Under the pieces are notes generated by a model. The model saw nothing but the letters and a program-made list of their open reading frames with translations, ran no database searches and was not told the DNA's origin. Below, one piece after another: positions 9,921 to 20,732 of a stretch of 64,000 nucleotides of DNA. The DNA comes from Pseudo-nitzschia pungens (taxonomy: Eukaryota > Bacillariophyta > Bacillariophyceae > Bacillariales > Bacillariaceae), in assembly GCA_037355855.1 (NCBI GenBank), contig CM074767.1:1860001-1924000 (forward strand), in the 5' to 3' direction. The translations under genes and the position numbers were made by a program. The stretch's first letter is position 1, and each line of letters opens with the position of its first letter.

Positions 9921-11018
9921 ATGGTGAATGGCAATCCCCTGAAGAGCAATACAGTCCGGCCTGCTCTCCAAACGCCTAGATATGCCACTTATACTGACAT
10001 TCCTATCCCTAGAAATGGAGGGAATGGCTATTCTGAAGACATGAGAAGACACACTGTGGTGAGATACGAGGAAATTGGAAAGAATATCAACGATATCGAG
10101 ACTCTTCCACATTCTTCAACTGCCAAACGCTACAACAGACGAATCAGAGAGTTGGGTAGGAACGTGCGAATGAGGCACACTGGTAACAAGATGAAGGAAG
10201 GGATTCGCGGATATCCTATGTTTTTGCTTGCCCTATATCGAAAGATCTACCCAAAGGCAACCCGATACGAGTGTATCGCATTCCTCTGGAGATCCTACAG
10301 CAGATACTTACCTGTCCCTCGTGTCTATTCTTTGAAGGATATCACAGAAGCAGAAAATTCAATCGGAATCAACAGGAAGAAGGGGTCTACGACAGCGAAT
10401 CAAGCTTTCACTTTCCGCAATCGGTATAAAAGACACCGGTATTGGACGATGAATTATCCATACGGAATTGCGGACATCCGTAGGGACGATATGATTGATG
10501 TGGATGAAGCAGGGATCAAGCTGGAGAATGCCAACCGACGAATGGGGAAAGTGTCGATTTGCGGGCGAGTACGCCAGAGAGGGAACTATGGGCATGGTGT
10601 AAATCATACTCTCAAGATGGCAATCAGCGGGGATCCCGAGGGACGCCGCTGGGTTAGATTTGATATGACAGGGACCGACGCTATCTCCTTTGCTGCTTTC
10701 ATTGAGAGCATCCTGGAATCGCTGCCGCAAGGGACGCCAGGGAATAGGAAGTGTTTTATCATGGACAATTTGCTGGCTCACCACAATCCATTGACACTGG
10801 GTGCAATTCTAGCGGCGGGGCACCGATTTGTGTTTCGTGCCCCTTATTATCCGGTGGATGGACCCATTGAGTACGTGTTCAATACCATCGAAATGGCGCT
10901 GAGCTACAAGATGTACAATATCTCCAACCCGGCTGACCTGAGCCAGCAGTTGTATGCAATTATTAGGGGAATCCCCGAGTTCGTAAACTACTTTGCAAAC
11001 GTCGGATATATGAACTGA
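9921..11018 (+). CDS. IS630/Tc1-superfamily DDE transposase
   Basis: 365 aa from the ATG at 9921. I chose that start because it has a CCACCATGG context and mirrors the start of the partner gene; the frame is open back to 9732. The protein excises and inserts its element at TA sites. The N-terminal third is basic and probably DNA-binding (helix-turn-helix-like, residues about 40-130). The catalytic core shows D195 in I-D-V-D-E-A-G, D282 in I-M-D-N-L-L-A-H-H and E317 in P-V-D-G-P-I-E-Y-V-F. The last two are separated by 34 residues, a DD34E spacing as in Tc1. The P-I-E block matches the family's classical S-P-D-L-N-P-I-E-x-x-W region. It is intact, lies inside matching terminal repeats and converges on the Cys-rich gene. 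Confidence 0.9.
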   Translation: MVNGNPLKSNTVRPALQTPRYATYTDIPIPRNGGNGYSEDMRRHTVVRYEEIGKNINDIETLPHSSTAKRYNRRIRELGRNVRMRHTGNKMKEGIRGYPMFLLALYRKIYPKATRYECIAFLWRSYSRYLPVPRVYSLKDITEAENSIGINRKKGSTTANQAFTFRNRYKRHRYWTMNYPYGIADIRRDDMIDVDEAGIKLENANRRMGKVSICGRVRQRGNYGHGVNHTLKMAISGDPEGRRWVRFDMTGTDAISFAAFIESILESLPQGTPGNRKCFIMDNLLAHHNPLTLGAILAAGHRFVFRAPYYPVDGPIEYVFNTIEMALSYKMYNISNPADLSQQLYAIIRGIPEFVNYFANVGYMN

Positions 11019-11998
11019 GTGGTGTATTGTCGCGTCTCCACCATTGTCGATTGTCGCGTCTCCAGCAGCGTCCCCACCATTGTCGATTGTCGATTGTCTC
11101 CGGCTCCACCATGGTCGATTTCGATTTGGTTGTATTTCTTAGTGGTAGTTTAGATTTTTCTTTTGCAGAGTTGCAAAAGTAGAAATAATGAATTAGTGTT
11201 GCTCCAGTTTGTTCCACCAGTTTGCTCAAGTTTCTTATTTGTATTAGGTTTTCGATTGTATACCAATAGCGCCGGCAGTCGACTCCCGTGTCACTCCCAT
11301 GTCACTCCCACGTTTAAGTATCGAACACTTGTGGGAATCGATTATATCCATCTCTATTGGTGGATATCGAACATAGGTACAATAGAAAACCTTGGACGTC
11401 CGGACGCCGCAAAGTATAGAAGAACTCCTGGGATTGAAGTCGGCGGACGCGTCAACTCCTGGGATTGACGCTGGTTATTCATCTCCATTGGTGGATATCG
11501 AAGATAGGTACAATAGAAAACCTTGGACGTCCAGATGGTGGGATTGAAGTCGACCGGCGCCACAAATTATAGAAGAACTGATGGGATTGAAGTCCGACAT
11601 GCTTGTAATCTGATAGGTTAGAGTTGTCTTTAGAGATTATGTATCTACAATGATGGATATCGAACATATGTTACATGAAAACTGGAACACCAAAACGCGA
11701 ATCGATCGATCGATCGATCGATCTACCGGTACCACTACCAAAAGCGCTCAAAGCGCTCAGCAACTCTAATTCATTATTTCTATATTTTCAAACAGCAAAC
11801 AGCAACAAACAGCAAACAGCAGTAACAACAGGAGCGACTTGGATCTCCAACAATGGTGGTGTAATGAGCAATAAACAGTGGTGGTGGAGACCCGACAATC
11901 TACTGGTGGTGGAGACCCGACAATCTACTGGTGGTGGAGACCCGACAATCTACTGGTGGTGGAGACCCGACAATCGACAATGGTGGAGACGCGACAAC
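11019..11998. repeat. repeat-rich spacer between convergent transposon genes
   Basis: Non-coding. The outer parts are inverted copies of each other: gattgtcgcgtctccacc words at 11,028-11,110 against ggtggagac-cgacaatc words at 11,880-11,995, and gaaataatgaattag at about 11,183 against its complement at about 11,765. The plus-strand units form a 25-bp tandem array (gtggtggagacccgacaatc plus tactg) of about four copies at 11,879-11,980. The centre holds a direct duplication with a 131-bp offset (about 11,351 and 11,482), each copy containing ttggtggatatcga and aaccttggacgtcc. An (ATCG)n run lies at 11,699-11,720. The symmetry suggests paired 3' ends for the two transcripts. Confidence 0.75.
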
Positions 11999-13930
11999 CT
12001 ACTTGTTCTTCTTTGCCTTCTTCTTCAATGTGGAAGGGAAGGGAAAGAACTGATCAACAGCGCGCTTGAGTTGATCAGGACTCGCATTCTTGTCTGAGTC
12101 CAAGACGCATTCGGCAATGTCCTTCACTCTTTCTATTGGAAGCTCACAGAAATGGATGGCATCCTGTACAACAGTCGATTCTGGAGAAGAGGGAATATCA
12201 GTGTCTACATTCATGACCGGTTCCGTGGCCCGACCAATCAACCGGATCCGGGTTCGCCTTACAAAAGAAGAACGCGGCGTGTTGACAGCAGGCTTCTTCT
12301 TTTTTGATTTGGGTTTTTTATCATACGAAAGAACAGAGACCACAGAATCGTCATCATCCAAATCGATCATCAGCTGGTGGTCCACCTGTGCTTGCGACGT
12401 TGCAGACGGCATCTTCACCCCCCCGTTCACTGCAGCGTTGACAGAAAGAAAAGTCTCCATGGTCGCGCCGATCGGAATTTTATGCTCAGATTTCCTGGGT
12501 GGCGGCTTCTTCATGGTGGATCGATTTGGATCGAAAGGACCGAGAGTTGGCAGCATTGCTGGAGGAGTTGCCATTGCTGGTGTTGCTTTGGCTGGTGGGA
12601 TTGGACTGATTGTTGCAACTGTCGGACCGGCATTTCTTGGTGCTGGAGGTCTCATCTCCAGACGATTGTTCCTCTCGCGAAAACCGCCGTTCTCTTTGCC
12701 AAGAAGTCGAGTATCATAAACAGCTCCATTCGGAAGTCGAATATTGACAGCAGTCCCAGCAAAATCCCGCAGAGATGACACGTTGATAGAAGGATCCTCC
12801 ATCAATCTTCGGCTTGCTCCCTGGAAATACAGATTCTCTGTGTAAATGGCGTCACTAACGTCAGTTTTACCATTTCGGGCATGGATAATTGCAGCTTGAG
12901 CAGCGTGTGCTTCCAACGCAGAGGCAGCAAAGATTGATCCAATTGCTTTCCCAGCAGCAGCGTTGCCAGTGTCGACGTTTTCCTTGTCAGCAATCTTCTC
13001 TGCTCCCTTGTTGGTGGAAATGATGTTTGCATCATTTTTTTTGTACGCGAAACTGCAATTACAAGAACAGACCGGGCACTTGCAATTGTCGTTTCGATCC
13101 AACTTTGGACCATTTGCATTGCAATCGCGGCAAGATCCATTCCCAGCAGCGTCCAGGCATCTGATCTGATGGCAATGGCACTGGAGCACTTCATGCTTGT
13201 ATTGTGGTTTTGGTGGAGTCCGATTGCTGCGCTCTCCGCTCGCAGTGGTATAATGCCCGTTGTTGCTCGTGTATTCCTGCATTTTCAGGTTGTAATCGGC
13301 TGCCAACGCTCTATTTCTATCAAATACAGCTGCGTTGGTAGCCGGTTCATCCACATAGGAATGGGAGCAAAATGGGCACGTCCGAAGTGCTTCGTCATCT
13401 GGTAGTTTCCCCCCCCCTTCCAAAAAGAATCGGCTTACTTCTTGTGGAGACTGTTTAACAAGACTATTCTTGTTATTCGCTTCAATTTGCTCTCGTACCT
13501 CACACATTACTGCAGTATACGCATCTCTGAAGGGGTTGACGAGATCACCAATCTCTTTATTCCCTCCTACCCTGACGTCGGACGTGTACAGAATTTCTGC
13601 AATGTAGAAAACAACCAATGCGACATCCTCTTTGGACGCTTTTGCCCTGTACAGAAGCGGCAGTTTGCTTGTAAGTAGTTTGATGTCATTCGCTGCTCTC
13701 TTCCTACTCTTATTTCTCAAGAATCCAATTATCATCTCATCGCCAATCTTCTTGATCATGGCTAATTTCTCGCTTTTCGTCCCCAAGAATTTCTTGTTAT
13801 TTGCAAGCTTTTTGACTGCAATTTCCCTGGTTTTTTGATCCAATTCAGTGGTGTGATTTAGATGGCTCTCGATCTCTTGCTTGAGACTCCCAGCAGTGGA
13901 ATTACCAGAATTCTGATTGACGTCGGCCAT
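11999..13930 (-). CDS. Cys-rich accessory protein of the transposon (unknown function)
   Basis: 643 aa from the ATG at 13930, which sits in the same CCACCATGG context as the transposase; the frame is open to 14188. I do not recognise the family. Visible parts: a helical, Lys/Glu-rich N-terminal domain (1-180); a putative zinc module starting C185-P-F-C188; C251, C253 and C258 in C-H-C-H-Q-I-R-C; C267 and C270; and C283-K-C-P-V-C-S-C-N-C292. An Ala-rich helical stretch (about 320-352), a Pro/Ala-rich low-complexity region, a basic K-K-P-K-S-K-K-K-K-P stretch that could be a nuclear signal, and a basic C-terminus follow. Residues 365-371 read E-N-L-Y-F-Q-G, the canonical recognition sequence of tobacco etch virus protease (probably coincidence). 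Location in a mobile element suggests a DNA-binding or regulatory partner of the transposase. Confidence 0.8.
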   Translation of the reverse strand: MADVNQNSGNSTAGSLKQEIESHLNHTTELDQKTREIAVKKLANNKKFLGTKSEKLAMIKKIGDEMIIGFLRNKSRKRAANDIKLLTSKLPLLYRAKASKEDVALVVFYIAEILYTSDVRVGGNKEIGDLVNPFRDAYTAVMCEVREQIEANNKNSLVKQSPQEVSRFFLEGGGKLPDDEALRTCPFCSHSYVDEPATNAAVFDRNRALAADYNLKMQEYTSNNGHYTTASGERSNRTPPKPQYKHEVLQCHCHQIRCLDAAGNGSCRDCNANGPKLDRNDNCKCPVCSCNCSFAYKKNDANIISTNKGAEKIADKENVDTGNAAAGKAIGSIFAASALEAHAAQAAIIHARNGKTDVSDAIYTENLYFQGASRRLMEDPSINVSSLRDFAGTAVNIRLPNGAVYDTRLLGKENGGFRERNNRLEMRPPAPRNAGPTVATISPIPPAKATPAMATPPAMLPTLGPFDPNRSTMKKPPPRKSEHKIPIGATMETFLSVNAAVNGGVKMPSATSQAQVDHQLMIDLDDDDSVVSVLSYDKKPKSKKKKPAVNTPRSSFVRRTRIRLIGRATEPVMNVDTDIPSSPESTVVQDAIHFCELPIERVKDIAECVLDSDKNASPDQLKRAVDQFFPFPSTLKKKAKKNK

Positions 13931-14103
13931 GGTGGAATTGTCGTCTCGTCGGTCGAAAAAAGAAGGAGGGGGTATTTTTGCTGTGGACGTCGATTTTTGA
14001 GCAGAAAAAAGGCTCAGATGCACTCTCGATGCAAGGAATGCTCTGGACAAGAAAAATGGGTTCAAAGGAGCTGTTGCAACAGGATTTGGGCAATCACCAT
14101 GGT
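13931..14103 (-). promoter_or_regulatory. subterminal inverted leader of the Cys-rich gene
   Basis: This is the inverse copy of 9723..9920, ending at the ATG of the Cys-rich gene. The shared blocks include ATTGCCCAAATCCTGTTGCA and TTTCTTGTCCAGAGCA on the minus strand. It is the likely promoter/5' leader, matched to that of the transposase. Confidence 0.6.
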
Positions 14104-14195
14104 CCGGGGTGAAAGAAGGAGCTGCGAAGGAAAAGAATGACGAAATCAGTTTTCGGAAGGGGGTGTCAAAACAGAGCTCAATGAGCACGATTGAT

Positions 14196-14318
14196 CCTAC
14201 ACTAAATTACGTAGAAATTTGTACTACAGAGTTTTTCTGAGTTTACGTCGATTCCACATTAACTCCTCGAGTTAATCTGATTAAAAATGGGGGGGATCAG
14301 CTGATAGGAATTACGTAG
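14196..14318 (-). repeat. right terminal inverted repeat
   Basis: 123 bp, the inverse partner of 9543..9665, ending CGTAG next to the TA target dinucleotide at 14319-14320. Confidence 0.9.
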
Positions 14319-14342
14319 TAATGATATGCCCGATGAGAAATA

Positions 14343-14568
14343 CTACGGATCGCCTAACAATTATTGAAATAAAAGTTTTTTTACCGGACGTGTACCAAAA
14401 AAAAAGAACCAATAAAGAGATCACTGAAAACCCTCAGACCGTCATCATTTCCATGTATTGACAGACTCAGAGGGGGGTCTGAGGGTTTTCAGTGATCTCT
14501 TTATTGGTTCTTTTTTTTGGTACACGTCCGGTAAAAAACTTTTATTTCAATTGTTAGGCGATCCGTAG
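14343..14568. mobile_element. 226-bp foldback MITE
   Basis: A near-perfect palindrome flanked by TA (14341-14342, 14569-14570). Arms of about 95 bp start CTACGGATCGCCTAACAATT and run through ACCGGACGTGTACC and GAACCAATAAAGAGATCACT to AAAACCCTCAGACC. A loop of about 30 bp joins them. A small ATT deletion and a one-base difference in a T run distinguish the arms. There is no coding capacity. The CTACG tip resembles the other TA-flanked elements here, but the rest is unrelated. Confidence 0.85.
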
Positions 14569-14570
14569 TA

Positions 14571-16111
14571 TCGATGTAAGTACAAGAAGTAATCTTGCCA
14601 TCTTTTGTTCAACGTAATGTCACCGTATTGTATTTTGATACGTCCGAAGTCCGCACAAGAGTATCACTTTGATTGAATGTGAGACAAATACCGGTACAAT
14701 AAGAGGACACGCGTTTTATTCAAACATTGATTGATAAAAATGTGAAGAAAATGTTTAAGGTTTAAGAAGTCAGATCTTACGCGTCCCTGCTTTGTACCGG
14801 TACCTCAGCGTGGTGAAAGAAAGGAGAAAGGAATTACTGTTCCGTCTTGTTCTACACATGCCGTACGAGTAAGTCTTAGTATCGGTACTTTCATTATTGT
14901 ACCAAATAATAATAATCATCCCCGCTCTGAATGGTATTTATTGCCGCTCATATTGTTCCTACGGGAACCTTAACTTACTATTATGGGATCGAATTTTGAC
15001 ATGAATCGAAATTTCATCAAAATCAATACAGTAATATCTGCCGCAGTTCCCTGTACGAGTTCTTGTATCTCCTGTACCTGTACCGGTAAATTACCAGTAC
15101 TCAGAAAATGTTCGACGAGCTACGGTACCTGAAGTCCAATCATTTGGATTGAGGATACCGGTATGTAACCTTTCCGTAGCGGTAAACCAAAATATTATTG
15201 GAACGATTGGGCCTCTTTTTCAATCTCTCTCTCACCTTTGCAATGAAAAAACTATCAAATACCGGAAAATGAGATCTATAGGTATTATCTTCCTGCGTTT
15301 TTTTATCAATTTTAGTTAGTATCATTCAATGTGTCGAAGCAATTCGAGTCAAGCTGATTGGTGGATCGAACTAAATTTTAGTTGTCTATGAAATATATTT
15401 TTTGCGAAAGAAGTCCGTCATCGAGATGAAGACCTGGAGAGAGCATTTTAAAAACAATCCCAATATTATAAAAATGTTTCTCATAAGTTTGATCATTGGA
15501 AGATTGATAAATACGTTTTTTAAAGATAAAAGAACTGCTTGAGTTTTTACGATTTCCCTCTTTTCTAGAGTCCAATAGGAATGTTTTAGATCCTCGGGAA
15601 CGATAGTATTGTTCGGTCAGTCTCTACTTAGTTGCTCTGTCCATTTAAGTAAGGGGCAAAAAGAAGAATTACTTATTGCAGAGAAATGTTCTTGATCTCC
15701 TCGTTTACGTTGAAAATCCGATACTACTTTTTTCGTTTCGGACCGCGGTTTCAATACGGGTATGAATCAATATTGAGTTTGACTATCATGCCACACGGGT
15801 CGCATACGACTGAAATTTCGTGACAGAGCACACTGCATGGTCATGTCCCACTCATAGTTACCGGTAACTTACGTTCGCATCGCCTTCGTGTTATAGTTTA
15901 AACAACACCATTTATCCCTCAGACTGAAGAGGACGACAAGAAGTTCTTCGCAGATTATGAATATCAGAAACCATTGAGTAATCCTGAGTACGATGTAGGT
16001 GATTGGCTCGTTTCATGGCTTGTGGTCTGAGAGTGATGGGTGAACACTTGTGTGCCCGATTGCAGGAGTAGTTACGATTTGTGGTTGACCCTTCGTTTCC
16101 CTTTCTCTAGA
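14571..16111. other. intergenic, GTAC-rich; possible upstream exon at 15918-16030
   Basis: No gene is supported over most of this stretch. Words such as taccggta and gtacgag recur. Near the end, after a splice-acceptor-like ttatccctcag, a short acidic open frame (starting T-E-E-D-D-K-K-F-F) runs from about 15918 to a stop near 16030. It could be an exon of the following gene or chance. The start codon of the next gene at 16112 directly follows a ctctag acceptor-like site. Confidence 0.35.
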
Positions 16112-17881
16112 ATGATTCCCCTCAACAGTAAGGGCGAGATGCCGGCTCTCGCTCGGGTTTTTCGCTTGGAACGAAATGGCCAGCGATGCGATAAGAGTTA
16201 CTCCAAGGCCAACGATTCCATCATGAACCGCATGCGCAAGGACGAAATCGACCCAGGCAATGGCTTCGATTACAGGTCAGCAACCGCGTACCTTCGCAAG
16301 CACCCGGAAGAAGTGCAATACGTCACATACGATGGCGGGTCGACGGAGATGCCTTGCTATTGTGAGAGGGGCTCGACTCAAAACAACCAAGGATACACAT
16401 TTCCTTCGTTGTCAAACGATAGTACCTCCACCAACTCCACGATGACATCATCGAATATCTCGGTGATAAACAGCGCTGTTTATTTGCACTCTCCACTTGG
16501 ATGGGCCTGCATCGAAACCGTGCAGGAAGAAGAAGCAATGGAGTTCTTGAGGACCATTCGAGACATTGATCCCACCGTATTCTTGCTTCAAGATAGCCGG
16601 GGTGCCTTGCCCATTGGTGGTGAGTGCACGCTCAACGCATCCATGCCAATGCTCCGATTCTTGTTGGACATTTATCTCAATCATGACTTTTGGTGTCCTA
16701 ATGGCCCGAAAATAACGGAGGACAACTTCAATCCTCTTACTTTTCTCTGCGGGTCTTGCTGGTGGGAAGACATACAACAGACTTACCAAGAAATAGTCTC
16801 GGGGGAGCGAATCGTTACGGGCGCCAATGTGCTCGAAGACAATCTCGGAATCGATGACGATTTCTGGGGACGAATCTTGCTTCTGGTCAAGGCCTTCTAT
16901 CACAAGACAATCGATGACATAAAAGACGAAACTGATTCGAATGCTAACGACACCACTCAGTTCCTATACATCTCCAATGAATACGGTCAGCGAACGATAA
17001 AGTTTCGACTGTTGCATGCTTGCGCTGGTATCGATTGGTTTCCTCCGAATCTTCTCCGGTTGCTGGTAGCTGCCTTTCCAGCGGCCCTCACGGAGTGCGA
17101 CGAGGACGGCAACCTTCCGATACATGTGGCGGCGTCCGGAATATTCAATTCCTACAAGATTGATGCGACATGGGATGGCGACTTTGAGGCCAATTCGGGT
17201 TACCAGAAGACTACCATTGACATTTTGTTGGAGGCTTGTCCAGAATCGGCTAGCATCCCCAACGGAGAACGCAAGCTCCCTCTCGAGTTGGCCCTTGAGA
17301 GCGAACATCCAACCGGAGATAGTTATGGGAGACCGTTGGGAAGACCATGGGAAGACGGCGGGATCGGAAGCCTTCTCAAAGCCTACCCAGAAGCGGCAAG
17401 AATACGGAGTCTGGCTACCGGAAAGCTGCCGCTCGAGATTGCACTCGAAAACCACCGGGAATGGGATGACGGAATACATACCCTCCTCGAGGCAAACCCA
17501 GAAGCAGCTAGATCTTGCAACCCATGCAATGGAAAATCACCACTAGAACTGGCCATCGAAAAAGAGGTCCATTTTGACGAAGGCGTCTATCGCCTGCTAG
17601 AGGTCTCTCCCGTGATGGTGACACAGGAACACTCCCATGGAAGCAAAACGAACAAATCTGCCAAGAGAAAATCGATGACAACGATTGCTCTTCCGTTGTT
17701 TGCCCAAGCGGCCGCCGAGGATTGCTCGGTCTCCGTCATATACAAGCTCTTGCGTACGTGGCCCCAGTCCTGCAAGGTTGGAAGATACAGTGCGAACCTG
17801 AACTGCAATCAAATGCCAGTCGAGACCACCTCCGAGCCTTATATAATAACGCGGTTGGGAAAGAGGCAAAAAAGATTGTGA
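16112..17881 (+). CDS. ankyrin-like repeat protein
   Basis: 589 aa from the ATG at 16112. The frame is open upstream to an ATG at 16040, but the first 24 residues there look non-conserved and 16112 follows a possible splice acceptor. The central and C-terminal parts contain at least four degenerate ankyrin-type units of the form L-L-x-A-x-P-E-A-A-x...G-x-L-P-L-E-x-A-L-E, for example around 17220-17310, 17360-17450, 17470-17560 and 17570-17620, preceded by L-P-I-H-V-A-A-S. Such proteins form large families in diatoms and are usually assigned to protein-protein interaction; no catalytic motif is visible. A putative basic nuclear signal (K-R-K) lies near the C-terminus. The specific partner is unknown. 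Confidence 0.75.
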   Translation: MIPLNSKGEMPALARVFRLERNGQRCDKSYSKANDSIMNRMRKDEIDPGNGFDYRSATAYLRKHPEEVQYVTYDGGSTEMPCYCERGSTQNNQGYTFPSLSNDSTSTNSTMTSSNISVINSAVYLHSPLGWACIETVQEEEAMEFLRTIRDIDPTVFLLQDSRGALPIGGECTLNASMPMLRFLLDIYLNHDFWCPNGPKITEDNFNPLTFLCGSCWWEDIQQTYQEIVSGERIVTGANVLEDNLGIDDDFWGRILLLVKAFYHKTIDDIKDETDSNANDTTQFLYISNEYGQRTIKFRLLHACAGIDWFPPNLLRLLVAAFPAALTECDEDGNLPIHVAASGIFNSYKIDATWDGDFEANSGYQKTTIDILLEACPESASIPNGERKLPLELALESEHPTGDSYGRPLGRPWEDGGIGSLLKAYPEAARIRSLATGKLPLEIALENHREWDDGIHTLLEANPEAARSCNPCNGKSPLELAIEKEVHFDEGVYRLLEVSPVMVTQEHSHGSKTNKSAKRKSMTTIALPLFAQAAAEDCSVSVIYKLLRTWPQSCKVGRYSANLNCNQMPVETTSEPYIITRLGKRQKRL

Positions 17882-18295
17882 AACCATAGAAACATATGGA
17901 TTCAGAATGAACCAAGCCAAAGATACGATTCTCGTATACTGTCGTATCCAACGCTACCTTAGAAGCATAGAAAAACATAAGTGCCTATAGATTTGAATTT
18001 TTTCAATATGGAACGGACGAATACGTTCCGTGGATTTGAATTTAGTCAACACCATCAACTATGTGGAAGGAAAAAAACGATTGTAGTAAGTGCGAGATCG
18101 AATTGTCTTCTTCGGGTGGCAAGTAATTCCATAGGCTCATAATACGTCATGATACGCCATACAATTACTTGCAATACCTGTAAGAAGACGTGTACGCCTG
18201 TGCGTAGGAGTTGGTCAGGAACAAACATCATTTCCGTGATTGCAGGTATCGAAGTAGAAAACAACTCTTTAACTACGGTCCATTTCATATCAATG

Positions 18296-18334
18296 GAATT
18301 GAATTGAATTGAATTGAATTGAATTGAATTGAAT
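18296..18334. repeat. (GAATT)n microsatellite
   Basis: About eight perfect tandem copies of a 5-bp unit. Confidence 0.95.
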
Positions 18335-20641
18335 AGAGCGTCGTTGAAATATCCATATATTACAGTGTCTAAGAGCGTGTTGAAGTTATGGGTGATGACT
18401 TCTCCAAAACTGCCTACCATTCGTTTCGCCACAGTCGGACATCCTCGTGTATGATGTATTGCTTCGTTCCAATCATCGATGGAATCAGCCCGGGCTGTGG
18501 CTCTTTCATCGAATCACAATCAATTCTTCCCTGCGAACCATCTTGCTTGCCAACAACTATAGTCACAAGAACGTAATGTATGCTTTTCAAAATACGCTGG
18601 CAGTTCAAACCCGCTCCAAAGTAGAGACCAGATTCGTGTCGTTGCTTTTTCGATGCCCTTGGATCCATGAAGATGAGCCTAGTCTATTTTCCTTATTAAG
18701 TTGTTACGGGCGACGGGCATTTCATGTTTTGTAAGAATACAATAAACAGAAAGCGAACAAAATGACGTACCGGTGTCGTTAGCCCTGTTAGTTTGAGTAA
18801 GAGAGGTAAGGAACTGAGTTGCGATCCGTACAAAATCGGAAGATGAAGGAAATGACTTTGCTCGGCACAAACGGCCCATGTCTGGGATGCATTGTCAAGA
18901 TGGTTGCATCGAACGGTAGAGTAGGATGTTCGTTTATCCTTTGAAAACGTACCAAGAGTGCCATAAGAGAGTCGTTGTAGCGCATCAGAGTCCATTCGTT
19001 CCCCAAAAGACTCTCGCCAAAATATGCATCCTTCGATGACTCAGTTAGGAATATCTTCGCTTGATGCGGTTTGATTCGGATTTCTGAAGGTAACGGTCGA
19101 ATGTTCGGATTGGAGTGTAACGAGACTGTTCGCGAGAACTGCGCCTTGATCCGATTTGGGGAAAGAAAATAGTATGCGCAAACGCTGTTGAACACCAGGA
19201 GGTAGTTTCACCTCTTCTTGTTCCTTGCCAGTTCGTAACACACGTTCCCTGTTCGAACTTGAGCAACGAACAGCGTAGGATATGAGAGACTCAGGGTTCC
19301 CCATTTACGCCACAGAGTGGAAGAAGCAGGGATTAAGATTGATTTCGGTATTGTTTTCAATTCCGCTGCATTCCGTGCGCGCTTGATCTTTCAATCGTAT
19401 CGCATCCTGGTGAATGCAGATCATCACACTCGCCAAGCATCGACAAGAGTAAGTATGGTGCTCGGCGTTGCATAGTCTTTGGCTTTGGCATTGTGATCCG
19501 TTTCTGAACGATTATCACACTATAACTGTCGGTATGCAGTATGCCCTTCCGACGTCTCGGGAAAAATCAGATCGCCCTCGTTTGTATTATTTTCCAAAAA
19601 AAATGAAATTGAAAATGCTTCGAAGAGTTCTTTTACTACGAATTTCAGATACGTACAAGTAATCTGCTCTCAGTCTGGCGAGCAATGTGCGTCTTTGACG
19701 GGTGGTTGTGAACGTTGTTGTGAAGGTTCGGAACCTGATAGTCGCGCCTACATAGATTCAGTACAAGTAAGGTTTCGAACCGTCAAGATAATCACAAGGT
19801 CTCGAACAACCCCCCACAAGGCGGCGAGCAAATAACGATGATCTGAAATTCGTACCGTAGTAATGTACTCTGTGCGAAACGTCTGTATGCTCCTATTGTC
19901 GATATAAACGTATGCAAGGAAGAGTGAGATTTTAGTCACCATGGAACAAGTATTTGCTAGAGATGCATTTCACAGTTGGTATCCTTTCCAATGTGCTTAG
20001 GGGGTACCAAACTTTCACTCTATAAGAATATCATCATGTCAACCTGCAGAAGTGAAAGGAAGGCACGGCACAGGTACCGGTATTCCCTTTTCAAAAGAAT
20101 TTTTTTTACGTTCAAACTTGCTGAAAAGCTGAAAACTACCGGTAATTATGGTACAAAGTGAAACGACGTGAACCCCATACACGTAGTATGGGAGAGAAAA
20201 CAGATCAACACCCATGTTCTCACAACCAGGGGTCAGCTCACAACATGCACGCGCGCTCACATTTACTGTATGATGTTTTTTGAATCATCATAATTACGAC
20301 TGTCGGTATGCTCTTAGGAATTCTTTACACTTAGAAAATACTCATAATGATAAGACACGTGGAACATCACCTGTGACTTCGTTCTCCGCTCAAAAAAAAT
20401 CATTAAAAGTGTACTGGAAATCTGTAGTGTCATCATTCGAAAAATACTTCTGTTAGAAAGGGAGACCTGGAGAGCATGCTTAGTACGAATTATAAATCTG
20501 TACGGTATTGGAGCCATTTAGCATTAAAAAGCAATGTTTTTTTTAATGTTTAAGGCACTACGTACAGTAATCAACTATTTTCGAGGCCTTGATAACTCTC
20601 GATGAATCAACAAATATCAATGGTTTGGCACTTGGTTCATA

Positions 20642-20732
20642 TGTAGAAATTCCTATCACCTGTCCTTCGGTTCTACATCCCCAACTACTCGTTTCGACGG
20701 AAGCCGGGGGACAGCTGAAAGGAATTCCGTAG
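20642..20732. mobile_element. 91-bp MITE, copy 2
   Basis: It has the same length and layout as copy 1. The right end, read inward, is CTACGGAATTCCTTTCAGCTG; the left end is more diverged (TGTAGAAATTCCTATCACCTG). TA is present on both sides (20640-20641, 20733-20734). The middle ctactcgtttcgacggaa resembles copy 3. Confidence 0.75.

Larger units (their letters stand above)
9543..14318. mobile_element. 4.8-kb two-gene IS630/Tc1-like transposon
   Basis: The element is 4,776 bp between TA target dinucleotides (9541-9542, 14319-14320), with 123-bp terminal inverted repeats beginning CTACGTAATTC. It carries two convergent genes: a DDE transposase on the plus strand and a Cys-rich protein on the minus strand. 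The two halves mirror each other. The terminal repeats, the subterminal leaders up to each start codon, and parts of the central spacer are inverted copies. Both genes appear intact, so this copy looks autonomous. A decayed relative lies at the left edge of the window, and three 91-bp MITEs carry the same tips. Confidence 0.88.

Noticed and set aside
12090..12719. Plus-strand frame opposite the Cys-rich transposon gene
   Set aside because: No domain, and it overlaps a longer intact gene with its own leader.
18788..19304. Overlapping minus-strand frames near 19 kb as a gene
   Set aside because: Short, overlapping in different frames, no domain or start context, and AT-rich surroundings.
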